Shown here piece after piece: positions 1 to 8,761 of a stretch of DNA of 64,000 nucleotides. The position numbers and the translations under genes are program-made. The notes beneath the pieces are model-generated. The model ran no database searches and had not been told where the DNA came from. It saw only the letters and a program-made list of their open reading frames with translations. The DNA comes from Planctomycetota bacterium (lineage in GTDB: Bacteria > Planctomycetota > Planctomycetia > Planctomycetales > Planctomycetaceae), in the NCBI GenBank assembly GCA_018242525.1, contig JAFEBS010000048.1, forward strand, positions 1-64,000, written 5' to 3'. The first letter of the stretch is position 1. Each line of letters starts with the position of its first letter.

Positions 1-40
1 GGCTCCCGTAGACGGCGTTCTGCCTTTAGGAATTAGACCG

Positions 41-395
41 ATGTGTGCAGAATTCTCCGCGCCGCGAAAATCGCCCCTCCTGGAAAAAACCAGGCAGTTG
101 ATGAGAACTCGACACATGTCGATCCGGACCGAAGAGGCCTATCTGCGGTGGATCGAAGAGTTTCTGCGGTTCCATCGGGACAAATCCGGCAAGTGGATTC
201 ATCCAGGTGAAATGGGCAGCCTGGAAATCAACGAGTATCTGACAGTATCTGACATACCTGGCAGTCCACCGCCGTGTCGCGGCCAGCACCCAGAACCAGG
301 CGTTCTCGGCTTTATTGTTCTTATACGGCAAAGTCCTGGAAATCCCGATTCGAGTCGATGCTGTCCGTGCGCAGCGGCCCGAACGATTGCCGGTG
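41..395 (+). pseudogene. Truncated integron-type tyrosine recombinase (IntI-like) relic
   Basis: The frame from 41 encodes a typical SAM-like N-terminal core-binding domain of IntI-type integrases (LLEKTRQLMRTRHMS, then RTEEAYLRWIEEFLRFH). At 234-253 the 10-base unit AGTATCTGAC occurs twice in tandem; removing one copy restores the frame into LTYLAVHRRVAASTQNQAF, then LLFLYGKVLEIPI and RAQRPERLPV, the normal continuation of this family. Similarity stops near 395, before any catalytic R-H-R-Y residues, so only about one third of the gene remains. The similarity is from family knowledge; the duplication and frameshift are seen directly. No attI or attC site or gene cassettes are visible. A dead relic, not a working integrase. 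Confidence 0.8.
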
Positions 396-491
396 GGTGG
401 CTGTGGTCGGTCGCTTTGGACCGCCCACAGTGCCATTTTCAAAACTGGGGCTCGAAGATTCGACCCCAGCCAACCAACGCGGCGCACACCC

Positions 492-567
492 GTTCTGTCG
501 GGCGCAGTTGTGACAGTCATCGAGGGGCGGTTCTGTCGGACACAGTTGTGACGGTGATCGACCGCGA
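492..567. repeat. Two imperfect 38-base tandem units
   Basis: GTTCTGTCGGGCGCAGTTG at 492 is followed 38 bases later by GTTCTGTCGGACACAGTTG at 530, and the similarity continues into GTGACAGTCATCGA versus GTGACGGTGATCGA. The pair lies just downstream of the integrase relic, in sequence without a convincing gene. Function unknown. Confidence 0.6.
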
Positions 568-859
568 GAAGACGTTTTTACAGGAGGCTGCAGAGGAAAC
601 AGAGAAATTAATGGCAAGAAAAGGAATCGCGAGGGCAGGAATGATGGCTCATCGTTGTCATCTCTGCCGGGTTCTCTTTGTGGCTCGGTGACTCTGTGAG
701 AAAATCATTCTGGAGACCTGCGGTCGGCGGTGTCGGCGAGGTCGGGAGACCTGCGCCGAACATGGGTCCAGATCCGCCTCTGATGGCGATTCAGGCGTCC
801 CCAGCCTAGAATGTCGGCTTGGATTGTTGCCACCTTGTCCTGATAGTACGCCATAACAC

Positions 860-2335
860 ATGACCACTGCCCTGGCTGAATCGTCGCCCGTACACGTCCG
901 TGCCCAGCAACTCCTCGCCCGACTTCGCTCCATCGTCGGTGATGAGAGTGTCCTGGCAGAGCAGGCGGAACTGCTGGTTTATGAATGCGACGGATACACC
1001 GTCGAAAAGAAATGCCCGGATGTCGTGGTCTTTCCCACGTCCACTGAACAGGTCCAGGCGATCGTTCAGATCTGCAATGAGTTTGATGTCCCGTTTGTGC
1101 CGCGCGGCGCGGGAACCAGCCTGGCCGGAGGATGCCTGCCCATCGGCGGCGGAGTGATGATCGCGCTGACGCGCATGAAACGGATTCTGGAGGTCAATCT
1201 CCGTGACCGCTATGCCATCGTTGAACCGGGGCTGGTGAACGTGCACCTGACTCAGCACCTGAAGGGAAGCGGGTATCACTACGCTCCGGATCCTTCCAGC
1301 CAGGGGGCCTGTACGATCGGCGGGAATTTCGCCACCAATTCGGGTGGGCCGCACACCTTGAAATACGGCGTGACGGTCAACCATGTGCTCGGTGCGGAAG
1401 TCGTGCTGCCCGATGGCAGCGTGATTCAACTGGGGGGCACCGTCGAAGATGTCCCCGGATTCGACCTGACGGGTCTGTTTGTGGGCAGTGAAGGGACCCT
1501 GGGAATCTGTACGAAGGTGATCGTACGCCTCACCCGAGATCCCGCCGCATTCCGGACGATGCTGGGAGTCTTCGAGACCGTTTCCGACGCCACCCGGGCG
1601 ATCAGCGAAATCATCGGAGCGGGCATCGTGCCGGCCGCCCTGGAAATGATGGACCAGGGGATCGTCAGCGCCCTCGAACAGGCGTTCCAATTCGGATTCC
1701 CGCTGGACGCAGGAGCGGTGCTGTTGATCGAATTCGACGGACTGGAAGTGGCCGTTGACGAAGAGGCCCAGCGCATCACGGCCCTGTGCAGTCAAAGTGG
1801 AGCTCGCGAGGTCCGGCAGGCGAATACTCCCAAGGAACGACAGCTCTTGTGGAAGTGTCGCAAGCAGGCGTTCGGCGCGATTGGCCGTCTCAGCCCCAGT
1901 TACTGCACACAGGACGGAGTTGTTCCCCGCACAAAACTGCCCGAGATCCTGGAATTCATCACCGACTGCGGGCAACGGCACGGACTGCGAATCGTCAACG
2001 TCTTCCATGCGGGTGACGGCAACATCCATCCGATCCTGTTGTTTGATGAACGCGATGCCGAGCAGGTCCAGCGGGTGCTGCTCGCCAGTGACGAAATCCT
2101 GGCAAAGTGCATCGAGTTGGGCGGGAGTGTCACCGGCGAACATGGGATTGGAGTCGAAAAAATCAGCTTCATGGACAAGTTGTTTTCGCCGGAAGATCTC
2201 GCGGTGATGAAGTCCATTCGAGACTGTTTCAATCCGACAGGTCATTGCAGTCCCGGCAAGATGCTGCCAACTTCGGCCGGATGCGGGAACGAGCATCTGC
2301 CGAAGACCAAACCCGGTCGCCGGGCCGCCCTGTGA
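860..2335 (+). CDS. glcD: Glycolate oxidase FAD-linked subunit GlcD
   Basis: 491 aa, the usual GlcD length. The FAD-binding type 4 domain is in the N-terminal half, with PRGAGTSLAGG at residues 81-91; the C-terminal FAD-linked oxidase domain carries HAGDGNIHP from about residue 383 and TGEHGIG further on. Members oxidise glycolate (or D-lactate and similar 2-hydroxyacids) to the 2-oxoacid, passing electrons through GlcE and GlcF to the quinone pool. A glcE gene follows 42 bases downstream on the same strand, indicating an operon. No GlcF iron-sulfur subunit lies nearby. Substrate (glycolate versus D-lactate) cannot be settled from sequence. Confidence 0.93.
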   Translation: MTTALAESSPVHVRAQQLLARLRSIVGDESVLAEQAELLVYECDGYTVEKKCPDVVVFPTSTEQVQAIVQICNEFDVPFVPRGAGTSLAGGCLPIGGGVMIALTRMKRILEVNLRDRYAIVEPGLVNVHLTQHLKGSGYHYAPDPSSQGACTIGGNFATNSGGPHTLKYGVTVNHVLGAEVVLPDGSVIQLGGTVEDVPGFDLTGLFVGSEGTLGICTKVIVRLTRDPAAFRTMLGVFETVSDATRAISEIIGAGIVPAALEMMDQGIVSALEQAFQFGFPLDAGAVLLIEFDGLEVAVDEEAQRITALCSQSGAREVRQANTPKERQLLWKCRKQAFGAIGRLSPSYCTQDGVVPRTKLPEILEFITDCGQRHGLRIVNVFHAGDGNIHPILLFDERDAEQVQRVLLASDEILAKCIELGGSVTGEHGIGVEKISFMDKLFSPEDLAVMKSIRDCFNPTGHCSPGKMLPTSAGCGNEHLPKTKPGRRAAL

Positions 2336-2377
2336 CCGGGGATCGAAATCAACGTTCTGCATTGAGAGGAATCTCGG

Positions 2378-3613
2378 TTGTCTGCATTAGATTTTACTCC
2401 CGCCACGCAATTGGAACTGTCGCGCTTCGTGGCGGAAAACGCCCAGGACGGACGCCGGACACTCTGTCCCGTCGGTGGCCGGACGGCGCTGCAATACGGC
2501 TATTCCGCGCCCGCGCCGGGAACGTACGTTTCGCTGGGACAGCTCAACAAGTTGGTGGATTATCCCGCACGTGACATGACAATCACGGTGGAAGCGGGGA
2601 TACGGATTGACGCCCTGCAACAGGCACTGGCGGTCGAACGCCAGCGTCTGCCGATCGACATTCCGCAACGCGAGCGGGCCACACTCGGGGGAGCTCTCGC
2701 CACCAATACCAGCGGTCCGCGCCGGTTCGGGCACGGAACGTTTCGCGACTATGTGATCGGCATATCGGCTGTCGACGCGGAAGGACGGTTGTTCAAGGCC
2801 GGGGGCCGCGTCGTCAAGAATGTCGCGGGGTACGACATCTGTAAACTGCTGGTCGGCTCACGAGGAACCCTGGCCATTGTCACGCAGGTGACACTGAAAC
2901 TGCGACCGCTGCCGGAGACCTCTGCGCAACTGTGGATGACAATCGATTCGTTTCCCGCGATCGAACAACGTCTGGAGCGACTGTTGACATCACAGGCCCG
3001 TCCGGCGGCGATCGAAGTTCTGAATCCTGCCGCAGCCGCGTTGATTGTCCGCTCCGCGCGGTGCGAACTGCCGGTGGACGCGCCCGTGCTGTGCATCGGG
3101 GTTGAGGGATCGGCGCGTGAAGTCGATTGGCAACTGGAAACGCTCACCCAGGAGTTATCGACCACCGGACTGCAGGAATGCCGACGGGTTCGCGAGCATG
3201 AGGCGGACCGCATCTGGGAGGCACTGACCGAGTTCCAGACCTGCGCGGACGATCCACTGACCTTTGAAGCGAATCTTCGTCCGTCACAATGCATGGAGTT
3301 CGCCCGGCGTGCCACTCAACTGGGAGTCGCCGTCCAGGTCCACGCGGGGAACGGGCTGGTCGTTGGTCAGTTACTGGAGGAGGCCGCGACAATCGACAAG
3401 ACAACGGCGGTCTTGAACGAATTGCGCGGCCTGGCACGAGTACACGGTGGCAACCTGGTGGTGCTGCACTGCGATGCACAGTGGAAGTCCCACCTGCCCA
3501 TGTGCGGCGATCCGGAGCCTTCCTGGGGGTTGATGAAGCAACTCAAGCAAAAACTCGATCCGCACGGGTTATTGAATCCCGGTCGATTCGTGGACGGGGC
3601 AATGTCCCTGTAA
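2378..3613 (+). CDS. glcE: Glycolate oxidase subunit GlcE (FAD-binding)
   Basis: 411 aa FAD-binding type 4 protein: a shortened GlcD-like N-terminal half (CPVGGRTALQYG, then GGALATNTSGPRRFGHG, VKNVAGYDICKLLVGS) and a divergent C-terminus ending HGLLNPGRF, as in GlcE. The start is a TTG at 2378 preceded by GAGAGGA at 2364-2370, a good ribosome-binding site at normal spacing. It follows glcD by 42 bases, so the two are probably co-transcribed and form the flavin part of glycolate oxidase. The third subunit, GlcF, is not in the window. Confidence 0.88.
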   Translation: MSALDFTPATQLELSRFVAENAQDGRRTLCPVGGRTALQYGYSAPAPGTYVSLGQLNKLVDYPARDMTITVEAGIRIDALQQALAVERQRLPIDIPQRERATLGGALATNTSGPRRFGHGTFRDYVIGISAVDAEGRLFKAGGRVVKNVAGYDICKLLVGSRGTLAIVTQVTLKLRPLPETSAQLWMTIDSFPAIEQRLERLLTSQARPAAIEVLNPAAAALIVRSARCELPVDAPVLCIGVEGSAREVDWQLETLTQELSTTGLQECRRVREHEADRIWEALTEFQTCADDPLTFEANLRPSQCMEFARRATQLGVAVQVHAGNGLVVGQLLEEAATIDKTTAVLNELRGLARVHGGNLVVLHCDAQWKSHLPMCGDPEPSWGLMKQLKQKLDPHGLLNPGRFVDGAMSL

Positions 3614-3619
3614 TGTCCG

Positions 3620-3646
3620 CTGTGCCCAACAAATGGGGGGGCACAG
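3620..3646. repeat. Short palindrome, possible remnant of the 14119-14218 repeat family
   Basis: CTGTGCCC at 3620-3627 pairs with GGGCACAG at 3639-3646. The loop GCCCAACAAATGGGG matches the arm sequence of the long palindrome at 14119-14218. It lies between glcE and the phosphodiesterase gene and could act as a weak glcE terminator, although no T-tract follows. Confidence 0.45.
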
Positions 3647-3693
3647 TCGCCGCTGGAGTTGTGCGGAGAAATCTGGTTGCAAGGAGATCTGGT

Positions 3694-4560
3694 ATGCGAC
3701 AGCGATTGATGAACGTTTGCATCGTGTTGATCCTGCTAAAGGTCGTCCCCATGAGTCATTCTGCCGAAGAACCGGCGGCGAGCGCCTTGCCGCTCACCGA
3801 GCCTGCGGTTGCCGAGATTATTGGTCATCGTGGAGCCTCGTACGATGCGCCGGAGAATACGCTGGAGTCCTTCCAACTGGGGTGGCAGCAGCATGCCGAC
3901 GCCGTGGAACTCGACATCATGATTTCCAGTGACGGCCGAATTGTGGTGATTCACGACAAGGACACCAAGCGGTTGGCCGGTGTGGATCGACTGGTCGCCG
4001 ATCAATCGTTTGAAGAACTGCGAAAACTGGATGTTGGCCGTTGGAAGGATCCCCGCTGGGAAGGAACTCGCATCCCCCGGTTCAAGGACGTCCTGGCATC
4101 GATTCCCGCCGGTAAGCGATTGTTTATCGAAATCAAATGTGGTTCCGAAGTGCTGCCGGAACTGAAGCGGGAACTGGCCGAAGCCAAACGGCCCGCCGCC
4201 CAGACCGCCCTGATCGGATTCTCCGCCAGGACCATGGCCGATGCCAAACGAGCGTTCCCTGATCTGGAGGTTTATTGGATTGTGGACATTAAGCCGAACC
4301 CGAAGACCGGCAAGAAATCTCCGTCAGTCGAGGAACTGATTCAGGGTGCGAAAGAGACGGGTGTTGATGGGCTCGACCTGTCAGCTCACGAAACGATCGA
4401 TCGGCCGTATGCCACGAAAATCCGGGAGGCGGGTCTGAAACTGGCCGTCTGGACGGTCAATGATCCGAAACTGGCGCGACAGATGATTGCCGCCGGAGTC
4501 CAGGGGATCACGACCGATCGGCCAGGCTGGATGCGTGAGCAATTGAAAAAATCCGAATAA
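3694..4560 (+). CDS. Secreted glycerophosphodiester phosphodiesterase
   Basis: 288 aa from the ATG at 3694, chosen over longer in-frame starts because AAGGAG at 3681-3686 precedes it at proper spacing and a signal peptide follows at once (RLMNVCIVLILLKVV). The GDPD TIM-barrel signature is clear: IIGHRGASYDAPENT, AVELDIMISSDG and VVIHDKD give the catalytic His, metal-binding Glu/Asp and second His; IEIK and the C-terminal LAVWTVND also fit. It probably hydrolyses glycerophosphodiesters such as glycerophosphocholine to sn-glycerol-3-phosphate and an alcohol in the periplasm. The gene follows glcDE by 80 bases but is probably an independent unit. Confidence 0.9.
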   Translation: MRQRLMNVCIVLILLKVVPMSHSAEEPAASALPLTEPAVAEIIGHRGASYDAPENTLESFQLGWQQHADAVELDIMISSDGRIVVIHDKDTKRLAGVDRLVADQSFEELRKLDVGRWKDPRWEGTRIPRFKDVLASIPAGKRLFIEIKCGSEVLPELKRELAEAKRPAAQTALIGFSARTMADAKRAFPDLEVYWIVDIKPNPKTGKKSPSVEELIQGAKETGVDGLDLSAHETIDRPYATKIREAGLKLAVWTVNDPKLARQMIAAGVQGITTDRPGWMREQLKKSE

Positions 4561-4665
4561 TTCCGCCAAGATTTTCTCATGGGCGGCGAATGACTGGATA
4601 ATGACGCGACCGGACAAGGTGAGCCGAGCCGCGAGGTCTGTGATTCGGTTTCGGAGGTCGCTGCC

Positions 4666-5472
4666 ATGTTGAAAAAGATCCTGATTGGAAGTGCAATCGC
4701 CGTCGGCTTGGGAACATTCGTTTTCGGTCGAGATGCCATCAGTTACGTGCGGGCCGGTTGCCGGAATGTCCAGAACGCCGTCAAAGCTGAAGTCCCCGTG
4801 GAATTCGAGATTGAACGGGCGAAAACGCTGGTCGACCAGCTTGTTCCCGACATTCGCCAGTGCATGCATGTCATTGCCGAGCAACAGGTTGACATCGAGC
4901 ACCTGGCCGCCGGCCTGAATCGCAAGGAAGCGGATCTGGCGAAACAGAAGGACGCCATTGTGGCCCTGAGAACGGACCTGGGAACGGGCAAGAGCACGTT
5001 TACCTATGCCAGCCACAAATACACGTCCGGCGACGTCAAACGTGATCTGGCCACCCGCTTTGAGCGTTACAAAGCGGCTGACGAATTGCTCACGGCGGAC
5101 CGCAAGATCCTGTCCGCCCGCGAACAGACCCTGACCGCCAACCGTGACAAGTTGGAAGGCCTGATGCAGGCCAAGAAGGATCTGGAAGTCAAACTGGAAC
5201 AACTGCAGGCTCGCCTGCAGACGCTGAAGGCGGCCGAAGCAGTCAGCCAGTTGGCGATCGATGATTCCAATCTGAGCCATGCCCGCAAGCTGATTGACGA
5301 CTTGAACAAGCAACTGGACGTAAAGCAGCGAGTCCTGGATTCGGAAGTCAAATTCATTGGCTTGATCCCGGTCGAAGCGACAACCCCCACAGCGCCCGCC
5401 GATCTGGATCAACAGATTGACGCCTACTTCGGCAAGGCCGCCGAATCGACCGAAGTGGCCGAACGCGACTAA
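4666..5472 (+). CDS. Membrane-anchored coiled-coil protein, unknown function
   Basis: 268 aa. Residues 1-20 (MLKKILIGSAIAVGLGTFVF) form a membrane anchor or uncleaved signal. Most of the rest is a long charged heptad-like coiled coil (for example AREQTLTANRDKLEGLMQAK and LEVKLEQLQARLQTLKAAE), ending in an acidic tail. No catalytic motif is visible. Coiled-coil envelope proteins of this kind are common in planctomycetes, and the arrangement superficially resembles a PspA-like or scaffold protein, but I do not assign that function. It stands alone between two intergenic gaps. Confidence 0.75.
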   Translation: MLKKILIGSAIAVGLGTFVFGRDAISYVRAGCRNVQNAVKAEVPVEFEIERAKTLVDQLVPDIRQCMHVIAEQQVDIEHLAAGLNRKEADLAKQKDAIVALRTDLGTGKSTFTYASHKYTSGDVKRDLATRFERYKAADELLTADRKILSAREQTLTANRDKLEGLMQAKKDLEVKLEQLQARLQTLKAAEAVSQLAIDDSNLSHARKLIDDLNKQLDVKQRVLDSEVKFIGLIPVEATTPTAPADLDQQIDAYFGKAAESTEVAERD

Positions 5473-5509
5473 TCGGTCCGAAAGTCGGTAGAATATCGGT
5501 GACATGGTT

Positions 5510-5538
5510 TCGCGTACGGACCCAGAACCCGTACGCGA
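5510..5538. other. Strong stem-loop downstream of the coiled-coil gene
   Basis: TCGCGTACGG at 5510-5519 pairs with CCCGTACGCGA at 5528-5538 across an 8-base loop. It lies 38 bases after the stop at 5472. No T-run follows, so it could be a terminator without a tract, a transcript-end stabiliser or part of the leader of the kinase gene at 5704. Confidence 0.5.
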
Positions 5539-5703
5539 TTCCGTCGTTCCGAATGATCCGTTCGCGATCTCAATCGTTTTGCGGTGCACCAGTCGGTAGA
5601 CACATGTTTATTCAGTGAATGATCACATCGCCCTTCGGGCTTCATCCTGTCGCACATTATTGGAACGCGACCGGGACGGGGCGGGGCGGACGGGATTCCT
5701 TCC

Positions 5704-7686
5704 ATGCGATTCACTCACCAGCCTGGAGCTCAACCTCTGGCGGGATACACGATCCAGCGCGGCATCCACCGCGGCGGGTTCGGCGAGGTGTATTACGCTC
5801 GTAGTGAAGGGGGAAAGGAAGTCGCTCTGAAGCTGCTGCAGCGTGAGCAGGATATTGAGCTTCGCGGCGTCCGCCAGTGCCTGAACATGAAACATCCCAA
5901 CCTGGTGAACCTGTTCGACGTCCGGACGGACGACGAAGGTGAGCAATGGGTCGTGATGGAATACGTCAACGGAACCAGCCTGGAAGATGTCCTGGCTTCC
6001 TTCCCGAACGGTTTACCAATCGATGAAGTACAGGATTGGCTCGCCGGAATTGCCGCAGGTGTCACCTACTTGCACGACCGGGGCATCGTTCATCGAGACC
6101 TGAAGCCTGCCAACGTTTACCGTGAAAACGGGACGGTCAAGGTCGGGGATGTCGGATTGTCCAAGCGGTTGGGAAGTGACCGTCGAACGGCTCAGACGCA
6201 AAGCGTCGGAACCGTCTATTACATGGCCCCCGAAGTCGCCAACGGACAGTACGGTCCCGAAGTGGATGTCTACAGCCTGGGGATCATGACCTATGAGATG
6301 CTGACGGGATCCCTGCCATTCATGGGGGAAACCACGGCCGAAGTCTTGATGAAACATCTGACGGCAACGCCCAACCTCGACGGCATCCCCGAATCCCTGA
6401 AGCCGGTCATCGCCCGGGCGCTCGCCAAATCTCCCGCCAGTCGAACCTCATCCGTCGCCCAACTGAACGAAGAATTCCAGGCGGCGGTCGTCGGACGCTC
6501 GGCCGTGGTTGCCGCGGGCCATTCAGATTCGCGGCCGGGGGCGATGGCGGCCATCGGAAACCTGTTTCGCACTCCCCTGCCGATGGCGGACACCCCCTCG
6601 AATGCCCAACGGGAAACGATCCGACCGCTCTCAGTTGCAACATCCACAAAAACAACAGCACAGTCCGCATCGGCCTATGCGCACTATCCCCCGGCGAAAC
6701 AACCACCCCCGGTCCCCGAATCAGTCAACTCCACGACAAAGCGTCACACCACGCGTGATCGGACGCCGACTCAAGGAGCAACAACCCGACGACGAACGAC
6801 GGCCGCGAAGGGCACTCGAACTGTTCCTGCGCGATCGACGGTGAACTGGCCGCTGATTCTGACGGGCCTCGTGGGACTTTTGATTTTTGCTCCGGGTTCC
6901 TGGCGTTCGTGGTCGGGAATCGGCCTGTTGGGAGTGGCCTATGCAGCCACGTCCGTCCTGCGCGGCCGGAATGGATCCCGTCTGGATACCAGCCTGATTT
7001 CCATGGATCCCACGGTCGATGTGGAAGTCTGTACGCCGACGTCGGAAACTCATCAGGCTCTGGGCGACGCCGCAGCCTCGTTGACCGTGGGCAGTGTCAG
7101 TGCCGCGCTGGTTTCTGTCGGAACGCTGCTGTCGACCGAGTTCTTTCAGAGGTCGCCACGGGCGCCGTCGCCGGAATTCCTGACCTTGTTCGTCAGCACG
7201 TCACTCGCGGCAACGTGGCTGGTCCTGCTCGGAGGTCAGTTGCGACAGCGCGTGCGCTGGATGGAAAAGAAGCCGCGTACGGTTTCTCTGGGAATTGGTG
7301 CAATGATCGGAATGTTGGCCTATGGCCTGGACCAGTACCTGCTGGCCGGATTTGACGGCTACGCGACCCGATATTCGCCTGCATTTCGGTCATTGGGTGT
7401 CCATCCTCTGGTGGATTCCAGCATGAATCCGACAATGCTGGGTTATGTGATCTTCTTCGGTGGCCTGGTCTTCCTGCAAAGCTGGTGGTTCGACACTTCG
7501 CGTCACCGCAGTCGCCAATTGGGTCTTGGACAACTCGTCGCAGCCGGGATCGCTGGCTGGTTAATGACCGTGATCTTCGCCTTTCCCCAATGGCCCGCAG
7601 TCCTGTGGGCGGTTACCATTTCCGCAGCGGCCCAACTGGCAACTCCCTGGTCGGCCATTCCCCGACATACGGCGAGGAGAGCTTGA
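5704..7686 (+). CDS. Ser/Thr protein kinase with polytopic membrane C-terminus
   Basis: 660 aa. The Hanks-type kinase domain spans about residues 13-275: glycine-rich loop GIHRGGFGEVY (20-30), catalytic Lys43 in VALK, HRDLKPAN (130-137) with Asp132, and APE at 175-177. The metal-binding DFG is replaced by DVG (149-151), which keeps the Asp. A Pro/Thr/Ser-rich linker (about 300-378) leads to a C-terminal half with several hydrophobic segments (for example WPLILTGLVGLLIFAP), so the kinase is membrane-bound with no obvious extracellular sensor domain. The next gene starts directly at its stop codon and also encodes a membrane protein, suggesting a translationally coupled pair. Planctomycetes carry many such kinases; the target is unknown. 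Confidence 0.88.
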   Translation: MRFTHQPGAQPLAGYTIQRGIHRGGFGEVYYARSEGGKEVALKLLQREQDIELRGVRQCLNMKHPNLVNLFDVRTDDEGEQWVVMEYVNGTSLEDVLASFPNGLPIDEVQDWLAGIAAGVTYLHDRGIVHRDLKPANVYRENGTVKVGDVGLSKRLGSDRRTAQTQSVGTVYYMAPEVANGQYGPEVDVYSLGIMTYEMLTGSLPFMGETTAEVLMKHLTATPNLDGIPESLKPVIARALAKSPASRTSSVAQLNEEFQAAVVGRSAVVAAGHSDSRPGAMAAIGNLFRTPLPMADTPSNAQRETIRPLSVATSTKTTAQSASAYAHYPPAKQPPPVPESVNSTTKRHTTRDRTPTQGATTRRRTTAAKGTRTVPARSTVNWPLILTGLVGLLIFAPGSWRSWSGIGLLGVAYAATSVLRGRNGSRLDTSLISMDPTVDVEVCTPTSETHQALGDAAASLTVGSVSAALVSVGTLLSTEFFQRSPRAPSPEFLTLFVSTSLAATWLVLLGGQLRQRVRWMEKKPRTVSLGIGAMIGMLAYGLDQYLLAGFDGYATRYSPAFRSLGVHPLVDSSMNPTMLGYVIFFGGLVFLQSWWFDTSRHRSRQLGLGQLVAAGIAGWLMTVIFAFPQWPAVLWAVTISAAAQLATPWSAIPRHTARRA

Positions 7687-8565
7687 ATGGTCATGGAAAC
7701 GCCAATGACACTCGTGGCCGGGAGATCGCTTTTGTTTGTGGTGATGGCGATTGGCTTCGGCATCGGTGCCTGGCTGCAACTTCGCGGGAAAAAGCACAGT
7801 GCGCCAAGCCCGGTCGTGCGGCCCCGATCGAATCCCCGTTACCTTTTGGAACTTTCCTGGCTGACAGCGCCTGTCGTTGTCCTTTCCACATTCACCGCCA
7901 TCACATCCATTCACGGATCTGGTTCGGAAAGTCGGCAGTCAGACAACGGAAGCAAGCACGGACAGCAGGCACGACTTCAGTCAACTGCGATCGAACCACG
8001 CATCGTCCCTGTCACCGCAGAGAGCCTGGCACAGCGTCCGGATTGGGTCCATCAAGGTCGCACGAACGACGGAGTCTGCGAACGAGTCGTCCTGATCAGT
8101 CAGCAATACTCCACTCGCGAAGAAGCGGCACAGGAGTTGACATCCAGCGCCACTGAATTGCTGCTGCAGGATCTGCAACGCCTGTATCCAGGCGAAGCTC
8201 GACCCCGGAACTGGCATCCCACGAGCGACGAAATTCAACGAGTGGCGGTCAAGCAGCAGTACGTGGAGGCTGTAGATCGTGATTTTGGAACGTTCACCCA
8301 TCCGATGTATCGTGTCTGGTGGCAATTAGAGCTGTCGCCCGAAATTCGCACGGAATTTCTACCGAGTTGGCGACGCGGACTGACCAAAACCCGGATCACA
8401 CATGTGGGGATCGCTCTTTCGACGCTGGTCCTGGTGGCCAGTCTGGTCGCGATGTATCGACAATTGGATGTCCAATCGCAGGGAAAATCCCGTTGGAACC
8501 TGGGGACACTGACCGGTCTGATTGCTATTCTGTGGTGGATGGCAATCCGCTTCGTTCCGGTCTAA
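7687..8565 (+). CDS. Membrane protein coupled to the kinase, unknown function
   Basis: 292 aa. The ATG directly abuts the kinase stop codon (TGA at 7684-7686), so translation is probably coupled. Hydrophobic segments at about residues 10-28 and 56-75 flank a short basic stretch; a soluble region of about 150 residues follows, and two more segments close the protein (ITHVGIALSTLVLVASLVAM and LTGLIAILWWMAIRFVPV). No known enzymatic motif is seen. Position suggests that it works with or is phosphorylated by the kinase; that is inference. Confidence 0.7.
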   Translation: MVMETPMTLVAGRSLLFVVMAIGFGIGAWLQLRGKKHSAPSPVVRPRSNPRYLLELSWLTAPVVVLSTFTAITSIHGSGSESRQSDNGSKHGQQARLQSTAIEPRIVPVTAESLAQRPDWVHQGRTNDGVCERVVLISQQYSTREEAAQELTSSATELLLQDLQRLYPGEARPRNWHPTSDEIQRVAVKQQYVEAVDRDFGTFTHPMYRVWWQLELSPEIRTEFLPSWRRGLTKTRITHVGIALSTLVLVASLVAMYRQLDVQSQGKSRWNLGTLTGLIAILWWMAIRFVPV

Positions 8566-8607
8566 ACCGCGTTGCAGAATGTTGGGACGAAATCGCGGAA
8601 ACCTCAA

Positions 8608-8715
8608 GACACTAGCCCGTGGTAAAAGGGGACAGACCCTCTCTGGGCAGTCGATTTTCAAGGTAAATCGACTGCCCTCCAAAGGGTCAGACCCCTTTTA
8701 CCACGGGCTAGTGTC
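8608..8715. repeat. Dispersed palindromic element, family A, copy 1
   Basis: A long nested inverted repeat. Outer arms start GACACTAGCCCGTGG and end CCACGGGCTAGTGTC; a perfect inner stem pairs GGGCAGTCGATTT (8645-8657) with AAATCGACTGCCC (8665-8677). The element is nearly identical to 13500-13609 and related to the insert within 22816-22982. It sits between the membrane-protein gene and the sigma-factor gene. It has no coding capacity and resembles REP/MITE-type non-autonomous repeats, with mobilisation presumably in trans. Confidence 0.9.
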
Positions 8716-8761
8716 CCAGGTTCATGCAGCGCGATTCAGTTGCCAATGACTGGGCACGCCC

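Noticed and set aside
492..567. Integron attC or attI site next to the integrase relic
   Set aside because: No GTTRRRY-type core pair with the expected palindromic layout; only a tandem pair is seen.
806..2362. 518-aa minus-strand open frame opposite glcD
   Set aside because: No protein family resemblance; it mirrors the codon pattern of glcD, as is usual for high-GC genes.
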